A stretch of 64,000 nt of DNA from NCBI GenBank assembly GCA_029204045.2, contig JAQNDB010000159.1, forward strand, positions 59,728 to 123,727, given 5' to 3'. Of the stretch, positions 1-10,475 are shown in pieces. This stretch comes from Tillandsia leiboldiana. Taxonomy: Eukaryota > Streptophyta > Magnoliopsida > Poales > Bromeliaceae. The position numbers and the translations under genes were made by a program. How positions within the stretch are numbered: the first letter of the stretch is position 1; each line of letters starts with the position of its first letter. The notes beneath the pieces were generated by a model that worked only from the letters and a program-made list of their open reading frames with translations, was not told the DNA's origin and searched no databases.

Positions 1-635
1 AACGCAGCAAGCTGAGGCTACATAAATGACGCATGGGCATACGGCGTCGCCGCCTGTTGGGGCGACAGTAGAGCTGGTGGCAGTGGCCGCCGAGCTTTTG
101 TCGGCGCACCCCGTACCTTCAGCAAAGAGTGTTATAAGCTTGTGTCGGCTAATTTGCTGGCAAAGTATGGTTGGAAAGGTCTAGTGAGAGACCAATTTAC
201 AGAACGCTGGTGATCGCTATGTTGCGAGAACTAAGTAAATATGTCCTAAGAGTTAGGGCAAGAAGGATTTACAAGCCTAGAGTATGCTTCAAGATGCGTG
301 GATCTCTCGATAGAGCGAGAGTGTACTGGCGCCGTTCTGATGAATGGGTATAATGGCGAGGATTGCCACCGCAGGATTTGAGTGTTAATCACCAGGATGG
401 TGAAATGTTATTGTGGTGCCTCGACCCAGTTGGGAGAGTGCACAAGAGCCATAGGGGTACATAAGCGAATCGCTTAACGCTGGATTTTCTGCGAGTTAGC
501 ATGGGGGCGTAGGACGCCCAATTGTTTGGGTGCTCATGGAGCACAAGTATTGTTTAGCCAGAGAGAGCTGATTAGGTGGCATAGTAGCCTTTGCCCAGTG
601 TGTCCAGAGTTGATAGAGAGTTTTGGGTCATGGAT
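1..635. other. Unassigned sequence upstream of gypsy LTR B0
   Basis: No convincing coding region, RNA gene or known repeat could be recognised on either strand. It ends where a gypsy LTR begins (TGTGAGGACC at 636). It may be a decayed internal region of the element owning that LTR, but the bases before 636 lack the clean purine tract seen before the B 3' LTR (agtgggggagga), so it could equally be flanking DNA. Short open frames here are not supported by any recognised motif. Confidence 0.4.
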
Positions 636-1113
636 TGTGAGGACCTGGATCCCCACGACGAGAATACTGGTTGACCAGCAGCTTCTGGAGGCCTATGTGG
701 CGCGTTGGTGGTGTTTGTGCACCAATTGGACACTAGTATTGGACCCGGGGTGTTAAATGGATCACGAGAGTAGTCAATTGACCTATCGAATGCATAGAAG
801 TGGTTTTGCGCGCAATGGATATTAAAATTGGACTCAGCGCGAAGTTTGGACAAAAGAATATCTTTCCGGATGCCTTCGGCAATTTTTAGAGTTGGAATTT
901 GGCAAAATGGACATCAAATTCGGATTCAGCGCGCGAAAACGGTCAAAATAGACTACCCACATGTTATTTTTGAGCACCGGTTACTGTTCACGCCGGAACA
1001 GTAACTCCGGCGCAGGCGTCGGCGGAGGCCGGCAGCGCGGCGGCGGGCAGGCACGGGAGCGGCGGCGGGCAGGCGCGGGCAACGCGCAGCGCGCGGGCAG
1101 ACGCGCGGGCAGG

Positions 1114-1431
1114 CACGTGGGCGCGCGGGCAGGTGCGCGGTCCACGGCGCCGTCGTGCACCGGGGGGCAGGCCACGTGGCATGGCAGGATTGGCCGGTTC
1201 AGCGGTCGTGGTCCACGGATTAGATCGTGGTGTACGGTGGACCGGTGGGTGGACACATGGCGGGCACTGGTTGGCCGGTCCACGTGTGCTCGGTCCACGG
1301 AGCAGGTGCGGCCGCCTCGGGGCGCGTGCCTGGCAGGGGGGCGCAGGCGGCGCTGGCAGCGCGCACGTGGGCGTGGCAGTGAGGTGTTGACCTAGGGGTT
1401 GCCACGTGTCGAGCCCTCGTTGGTCCACGTG
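1114..1431 (+). promoter_or_regulatory. G-box (CACGTG) cluster in U3 of B0
   Basis: Six CACGTG cores lie at 1114, 1173, 1281, 1364, 1403 and 1426, in a GC-rich stretch with repeated 'gtccacgg/tggaccgg' segments, 180-500 bp upstream of the TATA box. Such sites are bound by plant bZIP/bHLH factors. The density is seen directly; a role in element transcription is inferred. Confidence 0.5.
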
Positions 1432-1614
1432 TCGTTCGGCGGGAGGCCGGTTTTGGCTGTCGCCTGTTTGGCGGGCGACGTGGAGGCTCGCAGGAGTTTC
1501 GGGCAGCTACAGTGCGCGCCCAGGGAAGATTCGGGCTGCTACAGTGCGCGCCCGAAAATTCCCTGCGCCCGGAAATTAGGACACATTCGGTATTTTTCGA
1601 ATTGTTTCCTGAAG

Positions 1615-1624
1615 CCTATAAAAG
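1615..1624 (+). promoter_or_regulatory. TATA box of LTR B0
   Basis: CCTATAAAAG, at the same place and in the same context (followed by gcgatccgagc) as in the B LTRs at 17523 and 32860. Probable core promoter of this LTR. Confidence 0.65.
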
Positions 1625-2968
1625 CGATCCGAGCTTCTTTATTTCCCCTTTTTCCGGCATTTCCGAGCCTCCTCTCGCCATGGCACCTTCAGCAAAGATG
1701 ATCCCCGAGCTATGCTGCATCCATCTGCAAAGTTTTGAGATTTTTGGTGGCACACTTATCGAGGTTTCCATTTTTACGGTGCGGCACGACGCTCGTCCAT
1801 TTGGGTTCCCCTTCGTCGCGTTTTGGTGCGCGAGCTCCCCCGGCCTACTCCGACCACCTTTTCGAGTGATTTTTTCGCCGCTGGATGCGCGACGGACAGA
1901 TCTACGATCTAGGTATTTTCAGCTTTCCCTCATTCCGTGGTTTTCGAGGTGTTTGTTCGAGCTTACTGTGACCCATTTCTGTGATGGAGATTTGGACAAC
2001 GGCGTGGTTTTTCGGCGATATCTCCGCAACCGGGCATCGTATGGCGACGTGCTTGTACACTTTTTTCATCTACTCGATGCGAGGATTGTTACAGTATTTT
2101 TAGTAGATTTTTCTGAAGCTTGTCCGAAGGTATATTTTTCGCCCTTTATCTGTGCAAGGAAATACAGTTGTGTGGCTGTGTGTTTGTGAGCGCCCTGTAT
2201 TGTGGAATTTGTAACTCGGCCTACGGGGCTCAGAATTTGACGTGCAGGTACTCGTTTCGAAGGTATCGACGCGGGGATCGTGACAGTAATTTTATTGGAT
2301 TTTTCAGAATCCGTTGTGCAGGTGAAAACTGCACATCTTCGGGGCTGTTTTCTGATGTTGTATACTTGGAATATTTTTGGAATAAAAGTGTAATGTTGGA
2401 CCTTATTGTTGTACCCAGGGGTGTTTACAAGTGTTGCTGGACCCGATAGATCTGTAGACTTTGATTTCGGGATACTTTTAACTGTTGGAGCCGAGGCCTT
2501 CGCGACATGTACCGAGGATGCAGTTTCGGCAGAATTTGGACTGTGGGCGTCTGCGCTCTTCACCGACTTCAGGTTTACCTTGGTTTAAGCGCTTCAGGTG
2601 GGTAAGCTTAATATCAGTAACTGTATAAGGCCATGATAAGATCTTCATGGATGACTATGTTATGGCGAATATATGTGTACTTGTGGGAATGTCACCCCTC
2701 CATGACTGATATCATGCATGTTTAATGTACAACCCATATTTGTTACGGAATTTGAGTTGCCGTAGTTTCGTGAAAGGTTCAAGTCTTGAAGATTGAAGGT
2801 GAAGAAAGTTGGATCATTTAACTCAATCTCAAGAAAGAAGAATTCAAAAGGATCAGGTATGTTTAACTAAAGATTATTGGTGATCCGAATACTTCTTGTA
2901 GTGTAGAAACACCTGGAAGAGTTTTTTAATTGCATAAAAATCAAAAACTGGTGTTCGGACAGGTTCAG

Positions 2969-3189
2969 GATCCGGATCAGAGCCAGCGATCCGGATCCCG
3001 AAGGTTGTTGTTTCATACATCACTTCAATCCGGATCGCAGCATCTCACGATCCGGATCCCGAACGTTGAGTTTTCTGAAATATATGAACGATCCGGATCA
3101 GGCATTCCGTTCCGGATCCCGAACGTTTGTTTTCTGGAAACCGTCTTTATTGCTACTGCAATCCGGATCGCCCAAATCCGATCCGGATC
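2969..3189 (+). promoter_or_regulatory. GATCCGGATC palindrome cluster in U3 of E
   Basis: Eight copies of a site centred on TCCGGA, most as the perfect palindrome GATCCGGATC, within 221 bp, ending 66 bp upstream of the TATA box. Several are followed by 'ccgaacg'. The same array is kept in the 3' LTR (54250-54475), in the LTRs of copia F and inside E at 52009-52158. Clusters of short palindromes in the LTR are a known feature of Sireviruses; their function is not established. Confidence 0.6.
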
Positions 3190-3254
3190 GCCGTCCGTCA
3201 AAATTCCAGAAAAGTTAGGTTTTTGATTCTTATCTCCTTCCAAATGTTTCTAAC

Positions 3255-3264
3255 CTATAAATAG
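3255..3264 (+). promoter_or_regulatory. TATA box of copia E LTR
   Basis: CTATAAATAG, just downstream of the palindrome cluster. Copia F has the same decamer in the same place in both LTRs (41287-41296 and 46330-46339, minus strand). Confidence 0.7.
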
Positions 3265-4415
3265 ACCCTATGACTCTTTTTCTAGGGTGAATCCAAAAAA
3301 TCCAAATAGCCGTCATATTCAAATATCATCTTATACGGCTCTAGATCCACATATAGAGAAGAAAGGAAATCATTAGAGAATACTCTATGTTTCTTCATCT
3401 ATATTGATTAGTTTGATTCTAGGTTTTCATACTCACATCTTGAGTTGAATCAAACTAATGAATAATTAGATGGCATTTCCGATCTATCTTTGATCTAAGT
3501 ATTCGGCGGATCATCACCACCCAAAAAACAACGATTTTCCCAAAATCGGCGCGTGGATTCGCGTGTCCTTGTGGATTCAAGGTTCAACCGCTCTCGTGGA
3601 TTCGGAGCGAGGCACGTTCGTGGATTCGAAGGGTGCTATTGTGTAGAATACCGGGATTTCGGATGGCGCACCGACCTCGCAAGAGGGCGTGGTGCAGAGA
3701 AATCGCTTCGAGCGTGTCCCTTATGTGACTTCAGATGAGTTCGAGATGATTCGGGTCAACGCGGAAGCCCCAGCTTGATTCGGGGTTTTCCGAGCATTGT
3801 CCGCCGTTAGAGGATTGGTTTCGGGAAAGCCTCGACTTCACAGTGGAGTGTAGAAATATTGGGAACACTTGGATCAGGTGTACTTTATGATTACAGCGGA
3901 GTTCGGGAGGTTCCGGACAGACACGGAGAACCCGAAGGCGAAAAGTGAGTCGGAACTGACAATTTTGGAGCCGGTTTTTTGGTTTGAGCACCCCGACTCA
4001 ACGGTTGAGCTTTTTGAGGAGAAAAAGCGGTGGAAATGTGTATTTTCAGATTACAGCGGAATTCGGGAGGTTCCGGACGGAGGCGGAGGCCCCGAAGGCA
4101 AAAAGTGAGTTGGTGGGGGCTTTTATGGATTATTTAATTATTTAATTAATTAGTTATTATTTATTTTGCCTGTGAAGAAGTAGCAAGGAAAGAGAAATTA
4201 TGGGAATTAAAGGAAATGGAATTAAGAGAGAGAGAGAGAGAGAGGGGTTATTTTAAGGCTTGCTACAGCTGCATCCCACTAATTGTGCTTCCTTAATTAA
4301 CACCCCGCCACGTCATCGCCTTCTTCAACAAGCCAAACAGAGGAATGGGGGTGAAGCAGAGGATTGAGAGAAAGTGGGAAAAGAAGGAAGAAGAAGAAAA
4401 GATAGATGGAAAAAA

Positions 4416-4428
4416 TATATATAAATAG
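4416..4428 (+). promoter_or_regulatory. TATA box of gypsy A 5' LTR
   Basis: TATATATAAATAG, preceded by a purine-rich stretch; the same motif is at 16131-16143 in the 3' LTR. Likely core promoter, giving a leader of more than 3 kb before the end of the LTR. Confidence 0.6.
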
Positions 4429-4512
4429 AGAGGGGTGGTTGAGTTTGTTGTTGAACTTCTTCCTTGGAGCCGCGTGGACCCGAACGGAGGCGCGCGCGAG
4501 AAACCGATTGAG

Positions 4513-4965
4513 GTAAGTGTCGTTCTTGTTTTTGTGGTGGAAGCTTGGGTTTTGATTTTGGTTGGTTGGAGGAGTTGTTTTTGGACTTGCTGTCCATGTT
4601 GGAGCTGCCAGCGGAGGAAGTGAATGGACTGCTGTCCATTGGTGTCAAGCAGCAGGCAGCAGGGAGGCGCGCGCAACGGCGCTCCACGCGCAGGGGCACG
4701 GTGCGCAGCGCCCAGGCACGCGGTGCGCAGCGCGCGCAGCGCACGGTGGGCGCGCTGCGGTGCGCAGCGCGCAGGCGCACAGCGCGCGCGGCGGGCACGC
4801 GCGGCGCGCAGCGCGCGGCAGCAGCGGCTGTAGGGCGCGGCGAGCGAGCTCGGTTTTGGTGTCGGCGGGCTGTTTGCGCACGCCGAGGCACCGTGTGTTG
4901 CCCGGGCGTCGCATGGACTGTTTTGGGTGGTTTTGACGGGGTTTTTTCCCTTTTTGCGCTCACAG
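4513..4965 (+). other. Putative LTR leader intron of gypsy A
   Basis: Donor GAG|GTAAGT at 4513 and an acceptor after a long pyrimidine run (..ccctttttgcgctcacag|ga) ending at 4965 would define a 453-bp intron about 85 bp downstream of the TATA box. The donor context (gcgcgcgcgag...attgag|gtaa) recurs in G1 (55203) and G2 (57101), followed there by acceptors at 55337 and 57232. Prediction from splice-site consensus only. Confidence 0.35.
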
Positions 4966-6696
4966 GACGACGTCACGTTGCGCGGTTTTCGGTGAAGCAC
5001 CGTGTGGAGCTCGGATCGAGTGCGCGGTAGAGATGATGTTGCAGTTGGCTCGAGGTGTTGGAGCTTGAGAGAGATGGAAATCCTTGTGTGTGCTGTGTGT
5101 AATTGGGCTTGGTGTGAGTGTGTACAGTGGGAGCAGGTTTTTAAATTGTGCTGAAGCTTGTGGGTAAGTGTTGTGGTGATGGACTTTTAGTAGCTGTGGG
5201 CCTTTGGAGTGTGTATGTGCTGCTTGTTGGTTATGTTGAGGGTGCTGTGAACTTATGGTTGGACGTAGGTAATTTGCTTATGAGATCAAGTATATTTTTT
5301 TAGTTGACTTGTGGAGTGATGTGTGAAGTGGTTTAAGTATGTGAGCTCTAATTACTGTGTGCATGGAAGCAGGTGGGTGATGGTTGGTGCTGAGTGTTTG
5401 TTGTGTAGGGGAATGTAAATTGAGTGTAATAAAGGAGGCAGGTGAAGCTTATGTACTGTGACTGGGTGGATTTAAATAACTAGGTTTGTGTGTGCACATA
5501 CTTTTTAGTAAGGGGGGGAGTTGAATATTTGTGTAGGTGAACATTAATTAATTGTGTGCAATTGGAGCTTACAGAATAAATTATGTGAGTTTATGTGTTT
5601 GATTTGGGGTGGTTTTGGTGATGGAATTAATGGACAAAATTAGTGTATTTGTGTGTGTTGAGGATTACCTATTCTGGTATTGGGTTTGGAACCTTGTATT
5701 AAAGGATTTATGTGAGAAGTGTATGTGAGCTGTGGACTTTAATTATTAGTATGCTTGGTACTTTGAGAAGCTGTAACTGATGGTGGACATGTTGTATTTA
5801 GTAAGCTTGCTGTTGATGGTTAGTGGTGAAGTTGAGCCCTTGTCTGCACCGTAGTTTTGGCCGAGGAGTGAGCCGATTGCGCGCAGAATTTTTGTGAAGA
5901 CTCGAGGGTAATTAAATAAGCTTCCGGGAATTTTTCCGGAATTTGCGACACGATTTTCGAGGGTTCGTCAGTTCGAGATCCCGACACTTCACCGACTTCA
6001 GCAATTGCCTGCGGAAAGCGTTCCAGGTGGGTTGGAATTTCTTCCAAAATTTGCGAAATACCCTTTAATGCTTCTGGATGCAGTTTGTTCATGTATAGAG
6101 TGCTATTTTTCACTATTACTAGATCTGATAGTTGCCTGGAATTTTCTGTAAAATTCATTGGAACCCCGGATCATTTTTAGCATACTCCTGATACTATATG
6201 ACACTAGATTTCATATTTTGTTGGCATCATATTTGCACCTGGATCGCTTTAAAAATTGAGAAAGTCCGTTTTAAGGAAAATCGGCATTTTCAAAGTTGTT
6301 TTTAAATTATGAGTTCACCAGGGGTATGACATAGGTCCAGGTGGCCCGTTATGCTTGTATACTCGTGCCGGGGGGCCGAGTGGATTTTTAGAGATTTGTG
6401 AGATGAGTTTCTAGTGTCATGTGAGTGTGAGCTTTTTATTGGGATCGATGAGGTTTTCTAGATTATGGGTCGTACATATCAGATCTAGTTGGGGAGGTGG
6501 TTCTCCGACATAGCTGTGAGAGTGTTAGGCACTTCCTGATCGAGTCGTGGTGGGTTTTCCCGACTGAGTTGTGTCGTTTGAGCGTTTGAGTTTCCGATCT
6601 ATTTGATCGTGGGTCAAGCCTGCTATTGAGATATTTGACAGAGATACTTTGCTCGTGTGGGTCGCTCCCATCGAGCGCCGCTCCGGAGTAGGCTTT

Positions 6697-6780
6697 AGAC
6701 CGTGTTGGGTTCCGGTTAGACCGTGTTGGGTTCCGGTCAGACCGTGTTGGGTTCCGGTCAGACCGTGTTGGGTTTCGGTC
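6697..6780 (+). repeat. 21-bp minisatellite, four units, in A 5' LTR
   Basis: Four head-to-tail copies of agaccgtgttgggttccggt plus one variable base (t or c). The same array is at 37900-37983 (A 3' LTR), 19411-19494 (B 5' LTR) and 34748-34831 (B 3' LTR). As 21 is a multiple of 3 and the unit lacks stops, it gives short repetitive open frames that are not genes. Confidence 0.8.
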
Positions 6781-7440
6781 ATTTGGACAGTGGAGATACT
6801 GAGTTCGGGAGATTGATGACAGAGCAGGCAGTACCGGTTTTTACTGGTGGATTGATTGGGTTATCTTTGGTCAGGTACTTTTATTGTTGCACTCATGCCT
6901 GGGGGCTGAGGGGTGTCTTATAGCTGTGTTAGACCAGTGCTAGTGTTGTTGGGAACCGTGGGGTTTGACGGTGGTCCCGGATCATTGAGAGTACTTCGAC
7001 CGTTGTGCGAGATGTGAGGAGCTTGAGTCCATTCCGTTCTGAGAGAGAGCGTGGATTTCGACTATAGCCTGCATGTGCCACTTTTCGATAGCGAGTTAGT
7101 CCGATTGGACACCCAACGTTGATATACTTGGGAGGCGCAGGCTTGACTGGACCCGATGTGGCAGTCAGCTCGATTGGGTCGATTGAGCACCTCGTGTGGG
7201 AGTGGTGTATGCATAGTACATTCTTAGATGAGTTTTCCTTTGAGCCTGGTACTGGAGGCATATTAGCAGTAGCGTGTGTATGCATATCATATTATTGGTA
7301 GAGTTTCTTGAGCTTTATGATTGAGACATGTTAGCTGTAGTTTTCTTTCAGCTTACCCATTATCTATCTGCATACCTATCTGTTTTGCCTCCAGTAGACT
7401 TAGTGGGCATACCATGGATATTGGTGACGGTACCCACTGG

Positions 7441-7461
7441 GATCTACCTTCTGCAGTAGAT
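7441..7461 (+). other. Conserved LTR hairpin (A 5' LTR copy)
   Basis: GATCTAC-loop-GTAGATC, preceded by an outer stem GTGGG...CCCAC (about 7403-7438). Other gypsy LTRs in the window have GAACTAC...GTAGTTC at the same place (14081, 21694, 58425), so both arms changed together in A. The 3' LTR copy is at 38644-38664. Probable RNA structure in the long leader; function unknown. Confidence 0.55.
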
Positions 7462-7738
7462 CTCACACCCGCTGCGGTGACAGGTGTACCGAGGTTGCCG
7501 TTCCGGCTTAGCTCGCGCGGAGACAGCTGATCGAGGTGAGGACGTGGCCGACTAGTTCCTTACCAGCATTGAGAGTCCGAGGTAGATGTACCCGGTATTT
7601 TTATGTTTTCACTTTTGTACTGGACATTCTGAGAGACTAGTGAGGATTTCATTCACTTTTATACCTGAGAGACTTTGTATTGAGATTTTACTTATATCAG
7701 ATGTTCAGTGGATTTCTGTAGCTATTAGTTTATTTTCA

Positions 7739-7903
7739 GCTCTGATACCACCCTAATCTGTCACGCCCCGGGGTCGAACTGCGACCCGGGCTCGCCAACA
7801 GATCCGCCGTCTGTGCGGCTGCCGCACAGACGAAGCGGATCTGTTGGCGAGCCCGGGTCGCAGTTCGACCCCGGGGCGTGACAGATTAGGGTGGTATCAG
7901 AGC
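7739..7903. repeat. 165-bp palindrome spanning the A LTR end and primer site
   Basis: Near-perfect inverted repeat with arms of about 80 bp. The left arm starts gctctgatacc and the right arm ends ggtatcagagc. The right arm is the normal LTR terminus plus the first 20 internal bases, including the primer-binding site; the left arm is their reverse complement, lying inside the LTR. The only asymmetry is 2 nt near the centre (gccg against cgaagc). The other gypsy families lack the left arm. Confidence 0.85.
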
Positions 7904-7904
7904 C
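7892..7904 (+). other. Primer-binding site of gypsy A
   Basis: TGGTATCAGAGCC, 8 bases after the LTR end (gattaggg spacer), complementary to the 3' end of plant initiator methionine tRNA. It lies in the right arm of the large palindrome. Confidence 0.85.
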
Positions 7905-8178
7905 TAGGAAGTAGGTCATCGAGGACTTAGAGACCCTAGGCTATTGGTTGGACAGTAGGATAACTGTCGTGAGAGACGAGACTTTAGCGAGAGTCCTAAT
8001 TAAGTTTGTACCTCCCCCAGAGGATTGGGGCGAGTGATTTTACATGTTATTTCTCTAAAGATAATTACGTTGGCTGCAGACAACATAATACTTTAGTATG
8101 GGTAACATGTTCTAGACTTTCGCTTGATTGGGTCGAGAGAGTTTTGTCCTAATGTTTGTTTTGTTTCAGTGGTTTTCG

Positions 8179-10475
8179 ATGCCTCCGAGATGCCGTGTAG
8201 CGGCGAGGGCGTGTTCGACCTTGGATGAGAAGCCCGGACAGCGGGAGGCTGAATGGACAGAGCAGAGCGAGGTCTGTGAGTTACGGGCCTAGGTGGCCCA
8301 GATGGTTGAGGCGATGCGGCGCCAGGAAGAGAACATGTAGCGCGTGATGCGCATGCTTGGGCCGAGAGCATCTCCCGGGGTATCGCCAGTGGTACCTCCG
8401 GCCGCGACATCGTCGACTTCGACCCAGATCGCACTGTGGATAGTGCAGGAGTGGCAAGAGATTGCCGACCGGTTGTTTACTTCATCTAGTTCCTTCCCTT
8501 GCAGATTACGGGATAGAGTTTTGAGCCTTGGGAGGCCGAGAACTGGATCGCTGCTTTGGAAGAACTTTTCGAGGATTTGTTCATCCAAGAGAAGCATCAG
8601 GGCGCTTGGTCATGCATTGTGGATAAGGACGCCGAGAGTCGGTGGCGTCGAGTTCGTCCTGATGGACCACCGGGAGCGAGTTTCCGCGATGGTTGAGCAG
8701 TGTACCCCTTGTCACCCAGGATGAGGCTTAGAGGTTGATTATGTTTGAGAGGGGACTGCATCTGGATATCTATCTCTTGTATATTCTCGGCGAGTGCCGA
8801 CTTTAGATTCAGCGTTTGGGCCTGTTCGATGAATTGACCGAGGATCGGTGATCACGTCCAGAAGGTTCTCGACAGTCGAGGCACCAGCAGCAGTGTCAGG
8901 ACATTTTTAGGCGGAGTGTTTCTGAATGGTGCTCTTGGAATTGCCGTTTGCAACAGCACTCTCTACCCCTTTTTGGATAAAGAGGTTCATCCGACGTACC
9001 GGCAGACTGATGGAGCCGTCATGCCGAGGCAGTTAGAGCGATGGCCACCAGCATCTATTGTTGAGTTTGCGCAGCCGGCTGGAGAGCGCCAGGATAGTGG
9101 ATCACATTTTACCAGGTGTGGTTTCCTTGGGTCGTCGAAGTTAGAGCTTGTTGATGCCGACACTGCGTGTGCATATTCAGTAGAGCAGGGGTAGCTTCGC
9201 GTGGGCCAGAGAAGAGACTGTTGGCTTATGCGCGTGAGGATCAGGTTCCAGATCACGTTTAGCACATGGATGAGTGTTGCCAATCCCGCCAGAGTAAGTA
9301 GGACATTCCATTTGATTCCTTGAGTTGTTAGTCCTACCTCAGCTTCGAGATGTTGATATGAGGTTGGAAAGGGATTGGTTATCCCATTGTCGTGCTATCA
9401 TGGATTGTCGAGAGAGGACAATGACCCTCCGTGGACCTGGTCAGGAGGAGTGTGTTTTTGGGGATGCTAGGCCACGACAAGTTGAGTCGTGGTCGTATCG
9501 CGTTGCTGGCGACTGTAGAAGAGGTGCTTACGGCGGCACCGGGATTGAAGGATACTCTTATCGCCGTATGACCCCGGGTGTAAGTCTACTTGAGCTGATT
9601 TTCGAAGCCGCCTCTTAGGGGAATTGAGATCGAGTTAGTGATTGACGTGGTTTTGGAAACTGCGCCAACTATGGTAGCACCTATTGGAGTATCACCTGCG
9701 AGACAGAGAGTGAGAGCTGATAGTGCAGCTGTGGGATTTGATGGATCGAGAGGTCCGTGTTACCCTGTACCACGTCGTGGGAATACGACAGTGAGGATCC
9801 GAGTGATGGATACTTGAATATGATGCCACGCCGTTGGTACACGGCAGTGATGCCACGTTGTGAGTACACAACGGTGAGATTTCTTGGATGGTTCAAATAC
9901 GGGCAGATTTGGTTTGTGCTTGGCAGATGCCTTCGAGAGGTCGATAGCATTATGGAATCATATAGCCGAGGGCTGTGCCCTGATAGTGATCAGGAACTAG
10001 TGGGGGCATTATGAGTTTTTGCGGGGTCAAGTGGATTGACTAATGCCCTACCGACTTTAGGAATTGTGCTTTTCCAGCTGTGTTTGGACGGATTGGTGGT
10101 AGTACCCGTCGTGGTTATTTGGATTCGTTTTCGAAGTGACATAGAGCATGAGGAGCACTTGAGAGTAGTGCTGCAACTTCTGAGAAAAGAAGTCATAGGC
10201 CAAGTTATTAGAGTATGCATGTCAACTTCGGAAGGTTGTGTTGTTAGGCCTGTGATTTCAGCTACAAGAGTGACTGTGGACCCAACGAAGAGTGATGCTG
10301 TTGGTTTTGGCCTAAACCTATGATAGTGACTGAGGTCAGAAGTTTTTGGACTAAGCAGGGCCAGTGTTGCTATGAGGAGTTAAGCTGAGGAGGATACCGG
10401 CTTTGTTGTGTAGGTTGCTAGCGTTAGAGAGGGGATGGAGTTATCCCTAGACCCTTGAACCTGAAGTGCTTGGTT
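8179..10475 (+). pseudogene. Decayed gag-protease-RT of gypsy A
   Basis: A non-coding relic with scattered segments recognisable against the G2 polyprotein: the gag start MPPR at 8179 (just after an acceptor-like ttgtttcag), the gag core 'EPWEAENWIAALEE' (about 8530-8570), a protease tail like 'MDWLS..Y..IDC' (about 9365-9440), the RT start 'EIE.VIDVV' (about 9625), 'GLTNA' (about 10033), the end of RT (about 10095-10200) and 'VSA..V.VDP' through 'VTEVRSF' (about 10245-10345). Many stops, frameshifts and deletions lie between them, so no protein can be made. It stops where solo LTR D is inserted. Confidence 0.75.

Larger units (their letters stand above)
636..2740 (+). repeat. Gypsy LTR B0, 5' half (outermost host of the nest)
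   Basis: Starts with TGTGAGGACCTGGATCCCC, the same terminus as the complete B LTRs at 16498 and 31834, and stays alignable with them through the GC-rich U3, the TATA box and the 'tcacccctc..atgactgat' stretch. It stops at 2740, where copia E begins; the matching point in B 5' LTR is near 18578. About half of a 4.1-kb LTR is therefore present and the rest should lie beyond the window, after the 3' LTR of E. The five bases before E (atatt) are the expected target duplication. It is more diverged from B than the B LTRs are from each other. Confidence 0.85.
2741..3641 (+). repeat. Copia E 5' LTR, first part
   Basis: Begins TGTTACGG and matches the 3' LTR at 54023-54516. Holds a cluster of ATCCGGAT palindromes (2969-3189), a TATA box (3255) and the first half of a CGTGGATTCG repeat array (3552-3630). 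Broken at 3641 by gypsy A, with tattg duplicated at 3637-3641 and 39090-39094; continues at 39095. Whole LTR is about 1.29 kb. Confidence 0.92.
3642..7883 (+). repeat. Gypsy A 5' LTR
   Basis: 4242 bp, TG...CA. In order: a tandem-like pair of 'gattacagcgga(g/a)ttcgggaggttccgg'-type segments (3890-4090), a GA microsatellite (about 4225-4243), a TATA box (4416), a putative intron (4513-4965) covering a very GC-rich 'gcgcagcgcg' block, a T/G-rich low-complexity stretch (5000-5820), the donor-like AGGTGGGT (about 6027), a four-unit 21-bp repeat (6697-6780), the paired-hairpin module (about 7403-7461) and the terminal palindrome (from 7739). No coding function is supported. Confidence 0.9.

Noticed and set aside
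961..1428. Overlapping open frames of 85-146 codons on both strands
   Set aside because: Composition effect of about 80% GC in the U3 of an LTR; products are low-complexity Arg/Gly/Ala or Pro/Arg with no motif, and start upstream of the TATA box.
3869..4108. Repeated 79-codon frame (also at 15582)
   Set aside because: Identical because it lies in both LTRs of A; upstream of the TATA box; no domain recognised.
4293..5030. Frames of 161-235 codons in the A LTR with Ala/Arg-rich product
   Set aside because: GC-rich 'gcgcagcgcgc' low-complexity DNA; disrupted by the putative intron signals and by B in the other LTR.
7892..7904. tRNA-derived gene at the TGGTATCAGAGCC sites
   Set aside because: Only the complement of the tRNA 3' end is present; no cloverleaf. 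These are primer-binding sites.
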